DNA from: Streptomyces rimosus
GTDB lineage: Bacteria > Actinomycetota > Actinomycetes > Streptomycetales > Streptomycetaceae
Length of the DNA stretch: 64,000 nucleotides
Direction of reading: 5' to 3'
Assembly: GCF_008704655.1 (NCBI RefSeq)
Contig: NZ_CP023688.1
Span: forward strand, 3,162,001-3,226,000
The notes below the pieces were generated by a model. It was not told where the DNA came from and did not search any database. It was given only the letters and a program-made list of their open reading frames with translations. Numbering within the stretch: the first letter of the stretch is position 1; the number at the start of each line of letters is the position of its first letter. This document shows, piece after piece, positions 42,010 through 51,298 of the stretch. The position numbers and the translations under genes are program-made.

Positions 42010-42144
42010 TCGCCACCTGTGATCTCCGCACCCCTCGTGGATCTCGAACAGACTCTCCGGCACCACGAGTTCATCCGCGGGGCCCCGGCCGCCGCCCCAC
42101 ACGGCGACCGTACGGCCCGACGGACGATAAGGAGTCCCCCCACC

Positions 42145-42792
42145 ATGAGATCTCCCAAGATGGCTCTGTCGGCAGCGCTCGGCCTCGGTCTCGCCGCCAC
42201 GCTGGCCGCCGCGGCCCCCGCGACGGCGGCCTCCGTCTCAGCCGCCCCGCAGACCCACCGGGTCACGGCCGCCGCCTACGTCGGCTCGGCCGCCGAGAAG
42301 GCCGACACCAAGGCGTTCTTCCAGGCGGTCATGAAGTCGGTCAAGGCCAAGCAGGCCGCGCACCCGGGCCTGAAGACCGTCACGGTCACCTACGACGCGA
42401 GCGCGGCGCCGACGTTCCAAAGCCAGATAGCCAAGAGCGCCCAGATCTGGAACGGCGCGGTGCAGAACGTCAAGCTGCAGGAAGGCAGCGGCGGCGACTT
42501 CCAGTACCGCGAGGGGAACGACGCCCGCGGCTCGTACGCCAGCACCGACGGCCACGGCAAGGGCTTCGTCTTCCTGGACTACCAGCAGAACAAGGACTAC
42601 GACTCGGTCCGTGTGACCACCCACGAGACCGGCCACGTGCTGGGCCTGCCGGACCACTACGAGGGCCCGTGCAGCGAGCTGATGTCCGGCGGCGGCCCCG
42701 GCCCGTCCTGCACGAACTCCCAGCCGGACGAGTCCGAGCGGGCCCAGGTGGACCAGCTCTGGGCCAACGGCCTCAAGGGCGTACGCTTCTGA
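42145..42792 (+). CDS. snpA: snapalysin (small neutral metalloprotease)
   Basis: 215 aa from ATG 42145 with AAGGAG ahead. Sec signal peptide (hydrophobic [19 protein letters not shown]) and a ~50-aa propeptide region. The catalytic zinc site is [11 protein letters not shown] with His160, Glu161, His164 and Asp170, the HExxHxxGxxD pattern specific to snapalysins, where Asp is the third ligand. Two Cys near the C-terminus can form a disulfide. Secreted milk-protein-hydrolysing protease; activated by the divergent LysR protein. Confidence 0.97.
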   Translation: MRSPKMALSAALGLGLAATLAAAAPATAASVSAAPQTHRVTAAAYVGSAAEKADTKAFFQAVMKSVKAKQAAHPGLKTVTVTYDASAAPTFQSQIAKSAQIWNGAVQNVKLQEGSGGDFQYREGNDARGSYASTDGHGKGFVFLDYQQNKDYDSVRVTTHETGHVLGLPDHYEGPCSELMSGGGPGPSCTNSQPDESERAQVDQLWANGLKGVRF

Positions 42793-42960
42793 CCGGCGCC
42801 CTCCCCCGGCAGGTCCGGTAAGGCGTGACAACGCCGAGGACCCGGGAAATTACGGTGCGCGAGCACCACGGTCCGACAGCGCCTACGCGCGCGGCGGGTT
42901 CACCGGAGCCCTGCCGCGCGCGTACGCGTTCCGCACACTTCGCGCCGTTGCGCCCGTGCG

Positions 42961-43506
42961 TCAGTGCGCCAGTCCCCGGCTCCACGCCTCCCGTTCGGGT
43001 TCCCCGTCGTCGGAGCGGAGCAGCCGCCCTGTCGGCTGCCACCCCCAGGCCCGTACCGCGGAGCGCGCCGCCCCGTTGGCGGTGTCGACCAGGGTGACGA
43101 CCATGGCGGCGCTGCTCCGGAGCAGCAGCGTCTCCTGGAGCCGGGTGGCGACATGGCCGCGCCGGTGGGTGGGCAGCACCATCAGCTCGGCGACGACGAA
43201 CACCTGCCCGGAGGCGGTCAGTTCTTCCAGCTCGCGCGGGATCTGCCCGTTGAAGCCCTGCCACAGCCGGCCGTCCCGCTCGGCGGGGAAGCCGTAGGCG
43301 CAGCCGACCAGCGCCGGGTCGCTGGCGATCACCATTTCGAAGCCGGGGCGCTGGATGTGCTCGGCAAACCGCTGCAGGAAGGCCCCCCGTTCGCGGAACT
43401 CCTCGCCCGAGGGCCCGCGGTACGCCTCGACGTACAGGTCGGCGACGGCCTCGCGCTGTGCCTCGGCCTGCCACCTGGTCAGGCGCCGCAAGAAGACTTC
43501 TGCCAT
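42961..43506 (-). CDS. GNAT family N-acetyltransferase
   Basis: 181 aa from ATG 43506 (GGGAGGACC ahead). GNAT core: VFVVAELMVLPTHRRGHVATRL carries strand beta4 and the acetyl-CoA Q/RxxGxG/A-like loop RRGHVA; a later VVTLVDTANGAARS and WGWQPTG. The N-terminal half contains ADLYVEAYRG. Substrate unknown. 26 bp after the ANTAR gene on the same strand. Confidence 0.9.
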   Translation of the reverse strand: MAEVFLRRLTRWQAEAQREAVADLYVEAYRGPSGEEFRERGAFLQRFAEHIQRPGFEMVIASDPALVGCAYGFPAERDGRLWQGFNGQIPRELEELTASGQVFVVAELMVLPTHRRGHVATRLQETLLLRSSAAMVVTLVDTANGAARSAVRAWGWQPTGRLLRSDDGEPEREAWSRGLAH

Positions 43507-43532
43507 CCGGTCCTCCCACAAGGTCCCAGAAA

Positions 43533-44276
43533 TCACCTTCGGTTGAGGAAGTACTCCTCCACGAGGCCGCTGTCGAGCGTGCCGTCGACGACCTGGCGGG
43601 CCAGGTCGGGCAGCCGGCGGCGGTGGGCGCGCGCGTAGGACCGGAGGCTTTCGAACGCCTCGTCCACGCTCGTCCCCCAGCGTTCGGCGAGGACGCCCTT
43701 GGCCTGTTCGATGACGATGCGGGAGCTGAGCGCGCTCTGCAACTGGGTGCGCTCGACGTGGCTGCGCTCCAGACTGCGCTGCTGTGCGACGGTGACGGCC
43801 AGCAGGTCGGCCAGCGACCGGGCGAACGCCTCGCCCTGCTCGCCGAGGGGTGCGGTGCCGGAGCAGAAGAGGACGACGACGCCGACGGGGCGGGAGGGCA
43901 GCCGCATCGGTACGACGTGCGCCGTCAGGTAGCCGCGCTCCCGCGCACGGGCGGTGAACCGCGGCCACCGTGCGGCGGTGCGCGGGTCGGTCAGCGCGAT
44001 GTCGGTCCGGGCCACGCCGCTGCGATGGCACTCGGCGTACGGGGACCGGATGCCGTCCGGTCCCGCGGGGTCCAGCAGGCGGGCGGTGTCGGCGGACGCC
44101 GCCGCCACGTACAGCCGGTCCTGGGCGTCGGCGAGGAGCATGGCGGCCGCGTCGGCGCCGGCCAGGCCGGCGCAGTGGGCGGAGAGCCGGCGCAGCAGTT
44201 CGGTGGTGTCGAAGTCGCCGAAGGCTTCTCCTGGCAGGTCCGCCCGAGCCGTTGCCAGGTGCTCTTCCCGGGCCAT
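43533..44276 (-). CDS. GAF-ANTAR regulator
   Basis: 247 aa from ATG 44276 with GGGAGGG ahead. GAF domain ~15-170 (AAAMLLADAQDRLYVAAASA) and ANTAR at ~180-230 (ALSSRIVIEQAKGVLAERWG, EAFESLRSYARAHRRRLPDL). Third ANTAR protein in 13 kb. Same strand as GNAT below and STAS above, so possibly one transcription unit. Role: RNA-binding antiterminator (family knowledge). Confidence 0.92.
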   Translation of the reverse strand: MAREEHLATARADLPGEAFGDFDTTELLRRLSAHCAGLAGADAAAMLLADAQDRLYVAAASADTARLLDPAGPDGIRSPYAECHRSGVARTDIALTDPRTAARWPRFTARARERGYLTAHVVPMRLPSRPVGVVVLFCSGTAPLGEQGEAFARSLADLLAVTVAQQRSLERSHVERTQLQSALSSRIVIEQAKGVLAERWGTSVDEAFESLRSYARAHRRRLPDLARQVVDGTLDSGLVEEYFLNRR

Positions 44277-44396
44277 GGAAACCCTCCCTCTCCGTCGTCG
44301 GCCGGTGGTGGCCCGTTCATCGTCTTCGGGTCGCGGTCGCACGGCTACTATGCCCCGGGCAAACCACTCGGGGGGAGACCCACGGCAACCCGCGCT

Positions 44397-44771
44397 TCAC
44401 GGAGAGCAGTTCGCCATCTGGTCGCAGCGCGCGTCGCGCACGGTGGCGTAGCGGGGGAAGCGGCCGGTCAGCCGGGTGGCCCTGAGCAGGGTGGCGATGC
44501 CGCGCCGGTCGTGTACGACGCGGAGCCAGCCGCCCTGTTCCACGGCCCATGCCTGCGCGTCGCACAGCTCCCGCAGCGCGGAGCAGTCCATGAAGGTCAC
44601 CGCGCCGAGGTCGACGATCAGCCGGGGCGGGCCGGCAGAGCGGCGGTGGCCCCGGCGCAGCAGGTCGCGGAAGCGGGGTGCCGTCATGAGGTCCAGCTCC
44701 CCTTCGGGCCGCACTACTTTGATCTTGCTGACGCCGATCCGGCGGTGGAGGTCCATACGGTGGATGTCCAT
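44397..44771 (-). CDS. STAS-domain anti-sigma-factor antagonist
   Basis: 124 aa from ATG 44771. STAS fold with VVRPEGELDLMTAPRFRDLL and the phosphorylation-site segment VTFMDCSALRELCDA, where Ser follows Asp-Cys as in SpoIIAA-type proteins. Binds an anti-sigma kinase to release a sigma factor. No kinase is adjacent. Two Cys near the C-terminus (Asp-Ala-Arg-Cys and Asn-Cys) are uncommon. Confidence 0.88.
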   Translation of the reverse strand: MDIHRMDLHRRIGVSKIKVVRPEGELDLMTAPRFRDLLRRGHRRSAGPPRLIVDLGAVTFMDCSALRELCDAQAWAVEQGGWLRVVHDRRGIATLLRATRLTGRFPRYATVRDARCDQMANCSP

Positions 44772-44983
44772 GGCGATCCCGCCCCTGAAATCAAACGTGC
44801 ACGTACTGACTCGTATTCGTGCGAACCGGGGTCCGGGGCACCGCGCCATCAGCGTATTCCCGCCCGGCGTCGAGCGACGGTGAAGAAAGGTTCCGTTCGA
44901 AACTCGGCCCCGTTCGTTCACCCGTGCGGGTGCGGCGTCGCACGGGCGAGCCCACCCGGCGCGCCCTGCCCCGCGCGTACCGC

Positions 44984-45358
44984 TCAGGCCCAGAGGACGT
45001 GGGCGAGTCCCACACCGGCGAACACCGCGCCGAGGGCGGCGGCCACGCTCGCCGCCGCGTTGGCCGCGGCGGGCCACCGCGCCCCGTCGGCGGCCAGCCG
45101 GAGCGTCTCGTACGAGAAGGTCGAGTACGTCGTCAGCGCGCCGCACAGGCCGGTGCCGACCAGGAGGTGCAGCCGCGAGGAGCCGGCGCCCGCCGCGACC
45201 GCGCCGGTGACCAGGCCCAGCACCAGCGAGCCGACGACGTTGACCGCGAACGTGCCCCAGGGGAACACCGAGTCGTGCCGGGCCTGCACGAAGCGGTCGG
45301 TCAGGAAGCGCAGCGGCGCGCCGGCCATCGCGCCGGCCGCCACGAACAGCCAGTTCAC
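44984..45358 (-). CDS. crcB: CrcB/Fluc-family fluoride channel subunit
   Basis: 124 aa from GTG 45358. Four TM helices; Fluc motifs [27 protein letters not shown] with the conserved Asn, and [17 protein letters not shown] with the Thr/Phe track. Exports fluoride as a dual-topology or hetero dimer. Overlaps the DUF190 gene by four bases (GTGA). Last gene of a three-gene operon. Confidence 0.95.
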   Translation of the reverse strand: MNWLFVAAGAMAGAPLRFLTDRFVQARHDSVFPWGTFAVNVVGSLVLGLVTGAVAAGAGSSRLHLLVGTGLCGALTTYSTFSYETLRLAADGARWPAAANAAASVAAALGAVFAGVGLAHVLWA

Positions 45359-45759
45359 CGCGCGCTTCCCCCGTCCGTCCGGCCGTCTTCGTCCGCGTCC
45401 GCCCGGCCGTCGCCGCTCCCGCCCGCCCGACCCCCGTACTGGATCACCTCGCAGGGTTCGAGGGTCACCAGCCCCCCGGTGACCAGCTCCTCCAGTTGCG
45501 GCAGGAAGCCGCGTACCCGCTCCTCGGTGTCCACGATGACCACCGCCACGGGCAGATCCTCGCTGAGCGAGAGCAGGCGCTGGGTGTGCACGACGGAGGA
45601 GGCGCCGAAGCCTTCGATGCCGCGGAAGACGCTGGCGCCCGCGAGGCCCGCGGCGCGGGCGCGGTGCACGATCTCCGCGTACAGCGGCTTGTGGTGCCAG
45701 GTGTCGCACTCGCCGAGATGGACGGTCAGGCGCAGTGCCGCGCCGGTGGACCCGCTCAT
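45355..45759 (-). CDS. DUF190 family protein
   Basis: 134 aa from ATG 45759. PII-like alpha/beta fold of DUF190: [41 protein letters not shown] and [14 protein letters not shown]. The family accompanies crcB and is thought to regulate it, perhaps by nucleotide binding. The C-terminal ~25 aa are Gly/Asp-rich and disordered. Four-base overlaps on both sides give a tightly coupled crcB-DUF190-crcB order. Confidence 0.93.
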   Translation of the reverse strand: MSGSTGAALRLTVHLGECDTWHHKPLYAEIVHRARAAGLAGASVFRGIEGFGASSVVHTQRLLSLSEDLPVAVVIVDTEERVRGFLPQLEELVTGGLVTLEPCEVIQYGGRAGGSGDGRADADEDGRTDGGSAR

Positions 45760-46277
45760 GCCGGTCGCCCCTCTCGTCCGTGCCGGGTCAGTACGCGGCG
45801 GGTACCCGCGAGCGCGGCCCAGGCCGCCGCCAGCGCGCCCAGCAGGGTGGCCGCGAGGTAGGCCAGGGCGAGGCCCGCCCGGCCGGTGGTCAGCAGGTGC
45901 TCGATGTCCACGGCATACGTGGAGAAGGTCGTGAAACCGCCGAGGACGCCGGTGCCGAGGAACGGGCGCAGCAGGTGGTGCGGCGTGCCCCGCTCGGTGA
46001 TCAGGGCCATCAGGATGCCCATCAGGGCGCAACCGACGACGTTGATCAGCAGCGTGGTCGCGGGGAAGGTGCCGGGGGCGGTGGGCCACAGGAGGCCGGC
46101 GCCGTAGCGTGCGGCCGCGCCGATGCCGCCGCCGAGCGCGACGGCGCCGATGACCGGCCACTGGCCCTGCCAGGGCGGCGCGGGGCGCGGACGTTCCGCG
46201 GGTGGTGCGGTGGTGTGCGGTGCGGCCGGGACGGACGTGGCGTCGGCCGTCAGGGGGCGGGGGGCTCCGGTGCTCAT
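45756..46277 (-). CDS. crcB: CrcB/Fluc-family fluoride channel subunit
   Basis: 173 aa from ATG 46277 (GTAGGAGACGT ahead). A 45-aa Pro/Ala-rich cytoplasmic N-tail not present in the other copy, then four TM helices: [28 protein letters not shown] and [17 protein letters not shown]. Asn and Phe track residues conserved. Two crcB genes usually form a heterodimer of fixed orientation. First gene of the operon, divergent from the FadR gene. No fluoride riboswitch could be recognised upstream. Confidence 0.95.
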   Translation of the reverse strand: MSTGAPRPLTADATSVPAAPHTTAPPAERPRPAPPWQGQWPVIGAVALGGGIGAAARYGAGLLWPTAPGTFPATTLLINVVGCALMGILMALITERGTPHHLLRPFLGTGVLGGFTTFSTYAVDIEHLLTTGRAGLALAYLAATLLGALAAAWAALAGTRRVLTRHGREGRPA

Positions 46278-46386
46278 ACGTCTCCTACTCGCGCGGTGCG
46301 TGCGCTGCTGCGTTCCGCTCTGCAAGCAGGGACCGTTGGCGGCCTTCGGCGGCCGCGGTTCGGGTCCGGCGGGCCCCACCGCCGGG

Positions 46387-46406
46387 CGGTGATCGGCGGA
46401 TCACCG
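46387..46406. other. 8-bp perfect hairpin between crcB and gntR
   Basis: CGGTGATC-GGCG-GATCACCG. It lies in the 5' leader of the minus-strand crcB operon and could be a regulatory RNA stem or a protein site. Confidence 0.4.
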
Positions 46407-46431
46407 GCGGCTTCAGGCTAACCCCGGGCGT

Positions 46432-46461
46432 TTGACACCGCCAAACATGGGATGTTCCCAT
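46432..46461 (+). promoter_or_regulatory. -35 TTGACA with overlapping ATGGGA-TGT-TCCCAT operator
   Basis: A perfect -35 at 46432-46437. The 15-bp palindrome at 46447-46461 covers the spacer and -10 region. Placed 33 bp before the FadR-type start: autoregulation by the GntR protein. Confidence 0.6.
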
Positions 46462-46493
46462 CACCGGTGGAATCGAGAGGGAGGACGGCGTCC

Positions 46494-47231
46494 ATGCCGC
46501 TGCGCAGCACCGCCCGCACCAGCCTGGTGGACCTGGTCATCGAGCAGATGGAACGGCTGATCGCCGAGGGCGAGTGGGAGGTCGGCGAGAAGATCCCCGC
46601 CGAACCGGTCCTGGTCGAGACGCTGGACGTGGGCCGCAACACCGTCCGCGAGGCGGTGCGCGCCCTGGTGCACACCGGGATGCTGGAGCCGCGCCAGGGC
46701 GACGGCACGTACGTACGGGCCAGCAGCGACTTCGGCGCCGCGGTACAGCGCAGGCTGCGCCGGGCCGCCGCCCTGGAGGCGTACGAGGTCCGTGCTTCGC
46801 TGGAGCGCGACGCGGCCCGCTACGCGGCGCTGCGCCGCACCGGCGAGGACCTGGCCGCCCTGCGGGCCGCGCTCGCCGAGCGGGACCGGACCTGGTCGAA
46901 CAGCGACGTCGGCGCCTTCATCGACGCGGACGTGCACTTCCACCGGACCGTCGCGGCGGCCGCGCACAACAGCGTGCTCGCCGAGCTGTACGAGCACTTC
47001 AGCGACGCGCTGCGCGGCACCCTCCAGGCCGTCATCGGCCGGCCGCTGCCCGATTCCGTACGCCACCAGTTCGACGCGCACACCGCCATCGTCGACGCCA
47101 TCGAGGCCCGCGACCCGGACGCCGCCGAGCGCGCCGCGCTGGAGCACCTGACGGAGGCCATGGACGCGCTGCGCGTGGCCCGGCCCGAGGACGACGGCGG
47201 CGACCCGGCGGCGGACGCCCCCAGCACATGA
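46494..47231 (+). CDS. GntR/FadR family regulator
   Basis: 245 aa from ATG 46494 (GGGAGG ahead; ATG 46452 would place the operator inside the gene). N-terminal winged HTH (LVDLVIEQMERLIAEGEWEV, VGRNTVREAVRALVHTGML, EPRQGDGTYV) and a FCD all-helical ligand domain, likely metal-binding (DADVHFHRTV, HFSDAL, HTAIVDAI). 25 bp before the MFS gene it probably controls. Ligand unknown. Confidence 0.92.
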   Translation: MPLRSTARTSLVDLVIEQMERLIAEGEWEVGEKIPAEPVLVETLDVGRNTVREAVRALVHTGMLEPRQGDGTYVRASSDFGAAVQRRLRRAAALEAYEVRASLERDAARYAALRRTGEDLAALRAALAERDRTWSNSDVGAFIDADVHFHRTVAAAAHNSVLAELYEHFSDALRGTLQAVIGRPLPDSVRHQFDAHTAIVDAIEARDPDAAERAALEHLTEAMDALRVARPEDDGGDPAADAPST

Positions 47232-47256
47232 CGTGAGCCCAGGAAAGAAGAAGACC

Positions 47257-48543
47257 ATGCATGACGACGGACCGGCCGCCACACTGAGCGCGCCCGGCAC
47301 CGGCGCCGCGCGGCCGGACGCGCCCGCCGGGGACACCGCCCCGCCCACCCCGCCACCGGGCGCCGCCGGACGCCGCGCCCTCTACCTGGCCGCCGGCGTC
47401 ATCCTCCTCGCGCTGAACCTGCGCCCCGCCCTGGTCGCCGTGTCCCCGCTGGCCAACACCATCCGCGACGAGAGCGGGATGTCGGCCGCGGCCACCAGCC
47501 TGCTGACCGCGCTGCCGCTGCTCTGCTTCGGCCTGCTGGCCCCGATCGCGCCGCGGCTCGGCCGCCGCTTCGGCATGGAGCGCTCGCTGCTCGGCACCAT
47601 GGCGCTGATCTGCGCTGGCACCGCGCTGCGGCTGCTGGACTCGGTGGTCGCGCTGTTCGCCGGGACGATCGTCATCGGCGCGGGCATCGCCGTCGCCAAC
47701 GTGCTGCTCCCCGGCCTGATCAAGCGTGACTTCGCGGCCCGGTCCGGGCTGATGACCGGGCTGTACTCGATGTCGCTGTTCGGCGGAGCGGCGCTGGCGG
47801 CGGGGGTCACCGTGCCGGTGCAGCGCGCGGCCGGGCTGAGCTGGCAGGCCACGCTGGCGTGCTGGGGTTCGCTTGCGGTCATCGCGCTGGTGGTGTGGCT
47901 GCCGCAGACCCGCAGCCGTACGCGTACCGGCGCCGCTACCGCGCGCGAGGCCGCCCACCCGGTGCGCGGCCTGTGGCGCTCCCCGCTGGCCTGGCAGGTC
48001 ACCGCGTACATGGGCCTCCAGTCCCTCAGTTACTACGCGGCGGCCGCCTGGCTGCCGACCATGCTCACCGACGCCGGGCTGAGCGCGGGCGACGCGGGCT
48101 GGATGCTGTCGTTCTCCTCACTTCTGGGCATCGCGGGCTCCTTCCTGGCGCCGGTGATCGTCGGGCGGCGGCTGCCGGCGGGCGCACTGGCCACGCTCGG
48201 CGCGGTGCTCTGCGCGGCCGGGTTCGCCGGGATGCTGGCCGCGCCGGCCGGCGGCGCGTACGTGTGGATGACGCTGCTGGGCCTGGGCCAGGGCGCGGCC
48301 ATCAGCCTGGCCCTGCTGTTCATCGTCCAGCGCGCTCCGGACATCCGGCACACGGCGCAGTTGTCCAGCATGGCCCAGTGCTTCGGCTACATCCTCGCGG
48401 CCACCGGGCCCGCGGTGCTGGGCGCCGTGCACGACGCCTCGGGCGGCTGGACGGTGCCGGTGGTCGTGCTGCTGGCCCTGCTGGTCCCGCAGGTGGCGAT
48501 GGGGCTCGGCGCGGCCAGGCCCCGGCACGTCGCGGGCCGCTGA
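47257..48543 (+). CDS. CynX/NimT-type MFS transporter
   Basis: 428 aa from ATG 47257; GTG 47233 is possible but has no ribosome site. Twelve predicted TM helices after a ~45-aa Pro/Ala tail. First TM carries NLRPALVAVSPL, typical of the cyanate/nitroimidazole-transporter branch; motif A-like RLGRRFGMERS. Substrate unknown; FadR control hints at a small carboxylate or similar ligand. Confidence 0.9.
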   Translation: MHDDGPAATLSAPGTGAARPDAPAGDTAPPTPPPGAAGRRALYLAAGVILLALNLRPALVAVSPLANTIRDESGMSAAATSLLTALPLLCFGLLAPIAPRLGRRFGMERSLLGTMALICAGTALRLLDSVVALFAGTIVIGAGIAVANVLLPGLIKRDFAARSGLMTGLYSMSLFGGAALAAGVTVPVQRAAGLSWQATLACWGSLAVIALVVWLPQTRSRTRTGAATAREAAHPVRGLWRSPLAWQVTAYMGLQSLSYYAAAAWLPTMLTDAGLSAGDAGWMLSFSSLLGIAGSFLAPVIVGRRLPAGALATLGAVLCAAGFAGMLAAPAGGAYVWMTLLGLGQGAAISLALLFIVQRAPDIRHTAQLSSMAQCFGYILAATGPAVLGAVHDASGGWTVPVVVLLALLVPQVAMGLGAARPRHVAGR

Positions 48544-48639
48544 GGTCCCGTACGGGCGAGTTCGTGTACGTACGGGACGGGGCGCGCGGGTTCGGCCGCA
48601 CGCCCCGTTCCGCCGTACGGGCGGGCCATACTGGGTGCC

Positions 48640-49776
48640 GTGTCGGTGATCAGCAACCTTCGTAAAGCGGTCCGGCTGCCGCAGCAGCGGCGCCGCGGCG
48701 TCGACCTCAGCCATCCGGCGCGGTCGCCGCTGGGCACCGCCGTGGTGAACTGCGCGGTCTACGAGAAGGGCGTGCGCCAGCCCGGCGACCACCCGGCCGA
48801 GGACGCGGTCCGCCGGGTCCGCGAGTCGGGGAACGGCTTTGTGTGGATCGGTCTGCACGAGCCGTCGGAGCAGGAGTTCGCGGGCATCGCCGAGCTGTTC
48901 GGGCTGCACCCGCTCGCCGTCGAGGACGCGGTGCACGCCCACCAGCGGCCGAAGCTGGAGCGCTACGACAGCGCGCTGTTCACGGTGTTCAAGACGGTCT
49001 GCTACGTGGAGCACGACCGGCTCACCGAGACCAGCGAGGTGGTCGACACCGGCGAGATCATGGTGTTCACCGGCGCCGACTTCGTCATCACGGTCCGGCA
49101 CGGCGGCCACGGCTCGCTCGGCCCCCTGCGCGAGCAGCTGGAGTCCGATCCGGAGCAGCTGGCCGTCGGCCCGTCGGCGGTGCTGCACGCCATCGCCGAC
49201 CTGGTCGTGGACGACTATCTGGATGTCACCGCCGCCGTGCAGGACGACATCGACGATGTCGAGAGCGAGGTCTTCGCCGAGAGCCCGCGCCGTGCGAAGA
49301 GCGAGGAACGGCGCGCCGGCGCCCTGGGCTCGGGCACCGGTGCGGGCCGGATCTACCAGCTCAAGCGCGAACTGCTGGAGCTGAAGCGGGCGGTGGCGCC
49401 GCTCGGCGGCCCGCTGAACGCGCTGGCCACCCGGCCGATGGCGCTGGTGGACCCGCACATCACCACGTACTTCCGGGACGTGTCGGACCACCTGGAGCGG
49501 GTGACCGAGCAGATCACGGCCTTCGACGAACTGCTGAACTCCATACTCCAGGCGCATCTCGCCCAGGTGACCGTGGCGCAGAACGAGGACATGCGGCGGA
49601 TCAGCGCCTGGGTGGCGATCCTCGCCGTGCCGACCATGGTGTGCGGGATCTACGGCATGAACTTCGAGCACATGCCGGAGAAGCACTGGACGTTCGGCTA
49701 TCCGCTGATCATGGCCGTCACGCTCACCCTCTGCTTCCTCATCCACCGGGGCTTCAAGCGCAACGGGTGGCTGTAG
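48640..49776 (+). CDS. corA: CorA family magnesium/cobalt transporter
   Basis: 378 aa from GTG 48640. CATACT at 48627-48632 lies seven bases before it, so leaderless. Large cytoplasmic N-domain (WIGLHEPSEQEFAGIAELFG, HPLAVEDAV), a long helix, then two C-terminal TM helices with the signature YGMNF between them. Forms pentameric divalent-cation channels. Monocistronic; convergent with the FAD monooxygenase. Confidence 0.95.
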   Translation: MSVISNLRKAVRLPQQRRRGVDLSHPARSPLGTAVVNCAVYEKGVRQPGDHPAEDAVRRVRESGNGFVWIGLHEPSEQEFAGIAELFGLHPLAVEDAVHAHQRPKLERYDSALFTVFKTVCYVEHDRLTETSEVVDTGEIMVFTGADFVITVRHGGHGSLGPLREQLESDPEQLAVGPSAVLHAIADLVVDDYLDVTAAVQDDIDDVESEVFAESPRRAKSEERRAGALGSGTGAGRIYQLKRELLELKRAVAPLGGPLNALATRPMALVDPHITTYFRDVSDHLERVTEQITAFDELLNSILQAHLAQVTVAQNEDMRRISAWVAILAVPTMVCGIYGMNFEHMPEKHWTFGYPLIMAVTLTLCFLIHRGFKRNGWL

Positions 49777-49834
49777 GGCGTGCCTTTCGGATCACCCTGG
49801 GCCCCGCCGCCCTCGGCCCCGGGGACGCGGCCGT

Positions 49835-51208
49835 TCAGCCCAGGTAGCCGTCCGGCCGGATCAGGAAGGTGTCGCCCGGCGCCGCCGCGTACGCAGCGAA
49901 GGCGTGGCCTTCGGCGTCGGTGACGTACCGCCCGTGGCCCGGCGCGTCGCCGGGGCGCAGCACGGCGTACGCGTGCTCCTCGTCCGGGGCGGGCGCCCCG
50001 AAGGTCAGCCGGGTGAAGTGCGGGCCGCGGAAGAGGTCGAAGAGGCGGACGTTCTTGCCGTCCGCGTCGAGCAGCGGGGCGTCGGGGGCGCGGTCGCCGG
50101 TGACGAGGGGGCCGGTGGCGTCCGGGGCGCGGTAGGTGATGTCGAGGCCGAAGCCCTCCTCGCCGCGCTTGTGCGCGTCCGGGTGACCCGCCACGTACTT
50201 GTCCAGCAGGTCGGTGCTCACCCCGAGCACGCGTGCCGCGACCGCCCGCCGCTCGGTCTCGTAACGGTCGAGGTCGGTCTCCGCCGCCAGCTTCCAGCCG
50301 AGGTTGTACGCGTCCTGTATGCCCGTGTTCAGGCCCTGGCCGCCGGTCGGCGGGTGGACGTGCGCGGCGTCCCCGGCCAGGAAGACCCGCCCCACCCGGT
50401 ACTTCTCGGCGAGCCGTACGTTCGGCCGCCACACCGTCGACCAGCCGTGCCCGGTCAGGCGCACCCCGGACGCGAACCGGTCCAGGGCGGCTTGCATCAC
50501 CTCCAGTGAGGCGTCGTCGCCGTCCCCGAGCGGCGTGATCAGCTGGAAGCGCCCGGTGCCCGGCAGCGGCGTCAGCGCGACGCCCTTCACGGGTTCGTCC
50601 GCCGCGGCGAACCAGTGGCCGACGGCGAGGTCGAGGCCCGGCGCGGTCACATCGCCGACCAGCACCCGGAAGGACTCGTCGGTGACGCCGGGGAAGGCCA
50701 CGCCGATCGCCTTGCGTACGAAGCTGGCGCCGCCGTCGGCCCCCACCAGGTAGTCGAACCGCGCCTCCTCCCCGGTGGCGAAGCGCGCGGTCACCCCGTC
50801 CGCGTCCTGCGCCAGGCCGGTCAGCTCGGTGCCCAGCTCGACGTTTACGCCGAACTCCCCCAGCCGGTCCCGCAGGATGGCCTCGGTCTGCGACTGGCCC
50901 AGCACCCAGCCGTTCGGATACGGGACGTCCGGGCGGGGGTCGCGCGGCTCGGTCATCCAGCGCTCGCCGGCGAACCGGCCGTCGAGGTGCACTCGGAGCG
51001 GTGCCGGCGGCGCCCCGGCCGCGCGTACGGCGTCCAGCACGCCGAGGTCGTCGAAGACCTCCAGCGTGCGCGGCTGGATGCCGTCGCCGCGCGAGCCGTC
51101 GAAGTACGCGGTCGCCTTGTCGACCACGCGCACCCCGACGCCGCGCCGGGCCAGCTCGATCCCCAGCGTCAGTCCGGTCGGTCCCCCGCCCACGACGAGT
51201 ACCCGCAT
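49835..51208 (-). CDS. FAD-dependent aromatic monooxygenase (UbiH/TetX/PgaE type)
   Basis: 457 aa from ATG 51208 (AGAGGGG ahead). FAD-binding GGGPTGLTLGIELARRG at the N-terminus, DG motif YLVGADGGASFVRKAIG, and GD motif VFLAGDAAHVHPPTGGQGLN. The C-terminal ~110 aa form a thioredoxin-like domain as in phenol or polyketide hydroxylases. Hydroxylates aromatic or polyketide substrates with NAD(P)H. Divergent from a TetR gene; tandem palindromes lie between. Confidence 0.94.
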   Translation of the reverse strand: MRVLVVGGGPTGLTLGIELARRGVGVRVVDKATAYFDGSRGDGIQPRTLEVFDDLGVLDAVRAAGAPPAPLRVHLDGRFAGERWMTEPRDPRPDVPYPNGWVLGQSQTEAILRDRLGEFGVNVELGTELTGLAQDADGVTARFATGEEARFDYLVGADGGASFVRKAIGVAFPGVTDESFRVLVGDVTAPGLDLAVGHWFAAADEPVKGVALTPLPGTGRFQLITPLGDGDDASLEVMQAALDRFASGVRLTGHGWSTVWRPNVRLAEKYRVGRVFLAGDAAHVHPPTGGQGLNTGIQDAYNLGWKLAAETDLDRYETERRAVAARVLGVSTDLLDKYVAGHPDAHKRGEEGFGLDITYRAPDATGPLVTGDRAPDAPLLDADGKNVRLFDLFRGPHFTRLTFGAPAPDEEHAYAVLRPGDAPGHGRYVTDAEGHAFAAYAAAPGDTFLIRPDGYLG

Positions 51209-51224
51209 GACGAACCCCTCTCAC

Positions 51225-51253
51225 TGAAACTAGATTCACTGAACTGAGATTCA
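51225..51253. promoter_or_regulatory. tandem TGAA-N6-TTCA operators
   Basis: TGAAACTAGATTCA (51225-51238) and TGAACTGAGATTCA (51240-51253), one base apart, in the 90-bp gap between the monooxygenase and tetR starts. They share eleven of fourteen positions. Likely bound by two TetR dimers and controlling both genes. Confidence 0.72.
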
Positions 51254-51298
51254 TCGTGATGGCTGCTAGCGTGCGCTGTCAAGGAAGCGGGAGGACAC

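Noticed and set aside
46278-46440. fluoride riboswitch upstream of crcB
   Set aside because: The leader was inspected for the conserved pseudoknot pattern; only a simple hairpin was found. A covariance-model search would be decisive.
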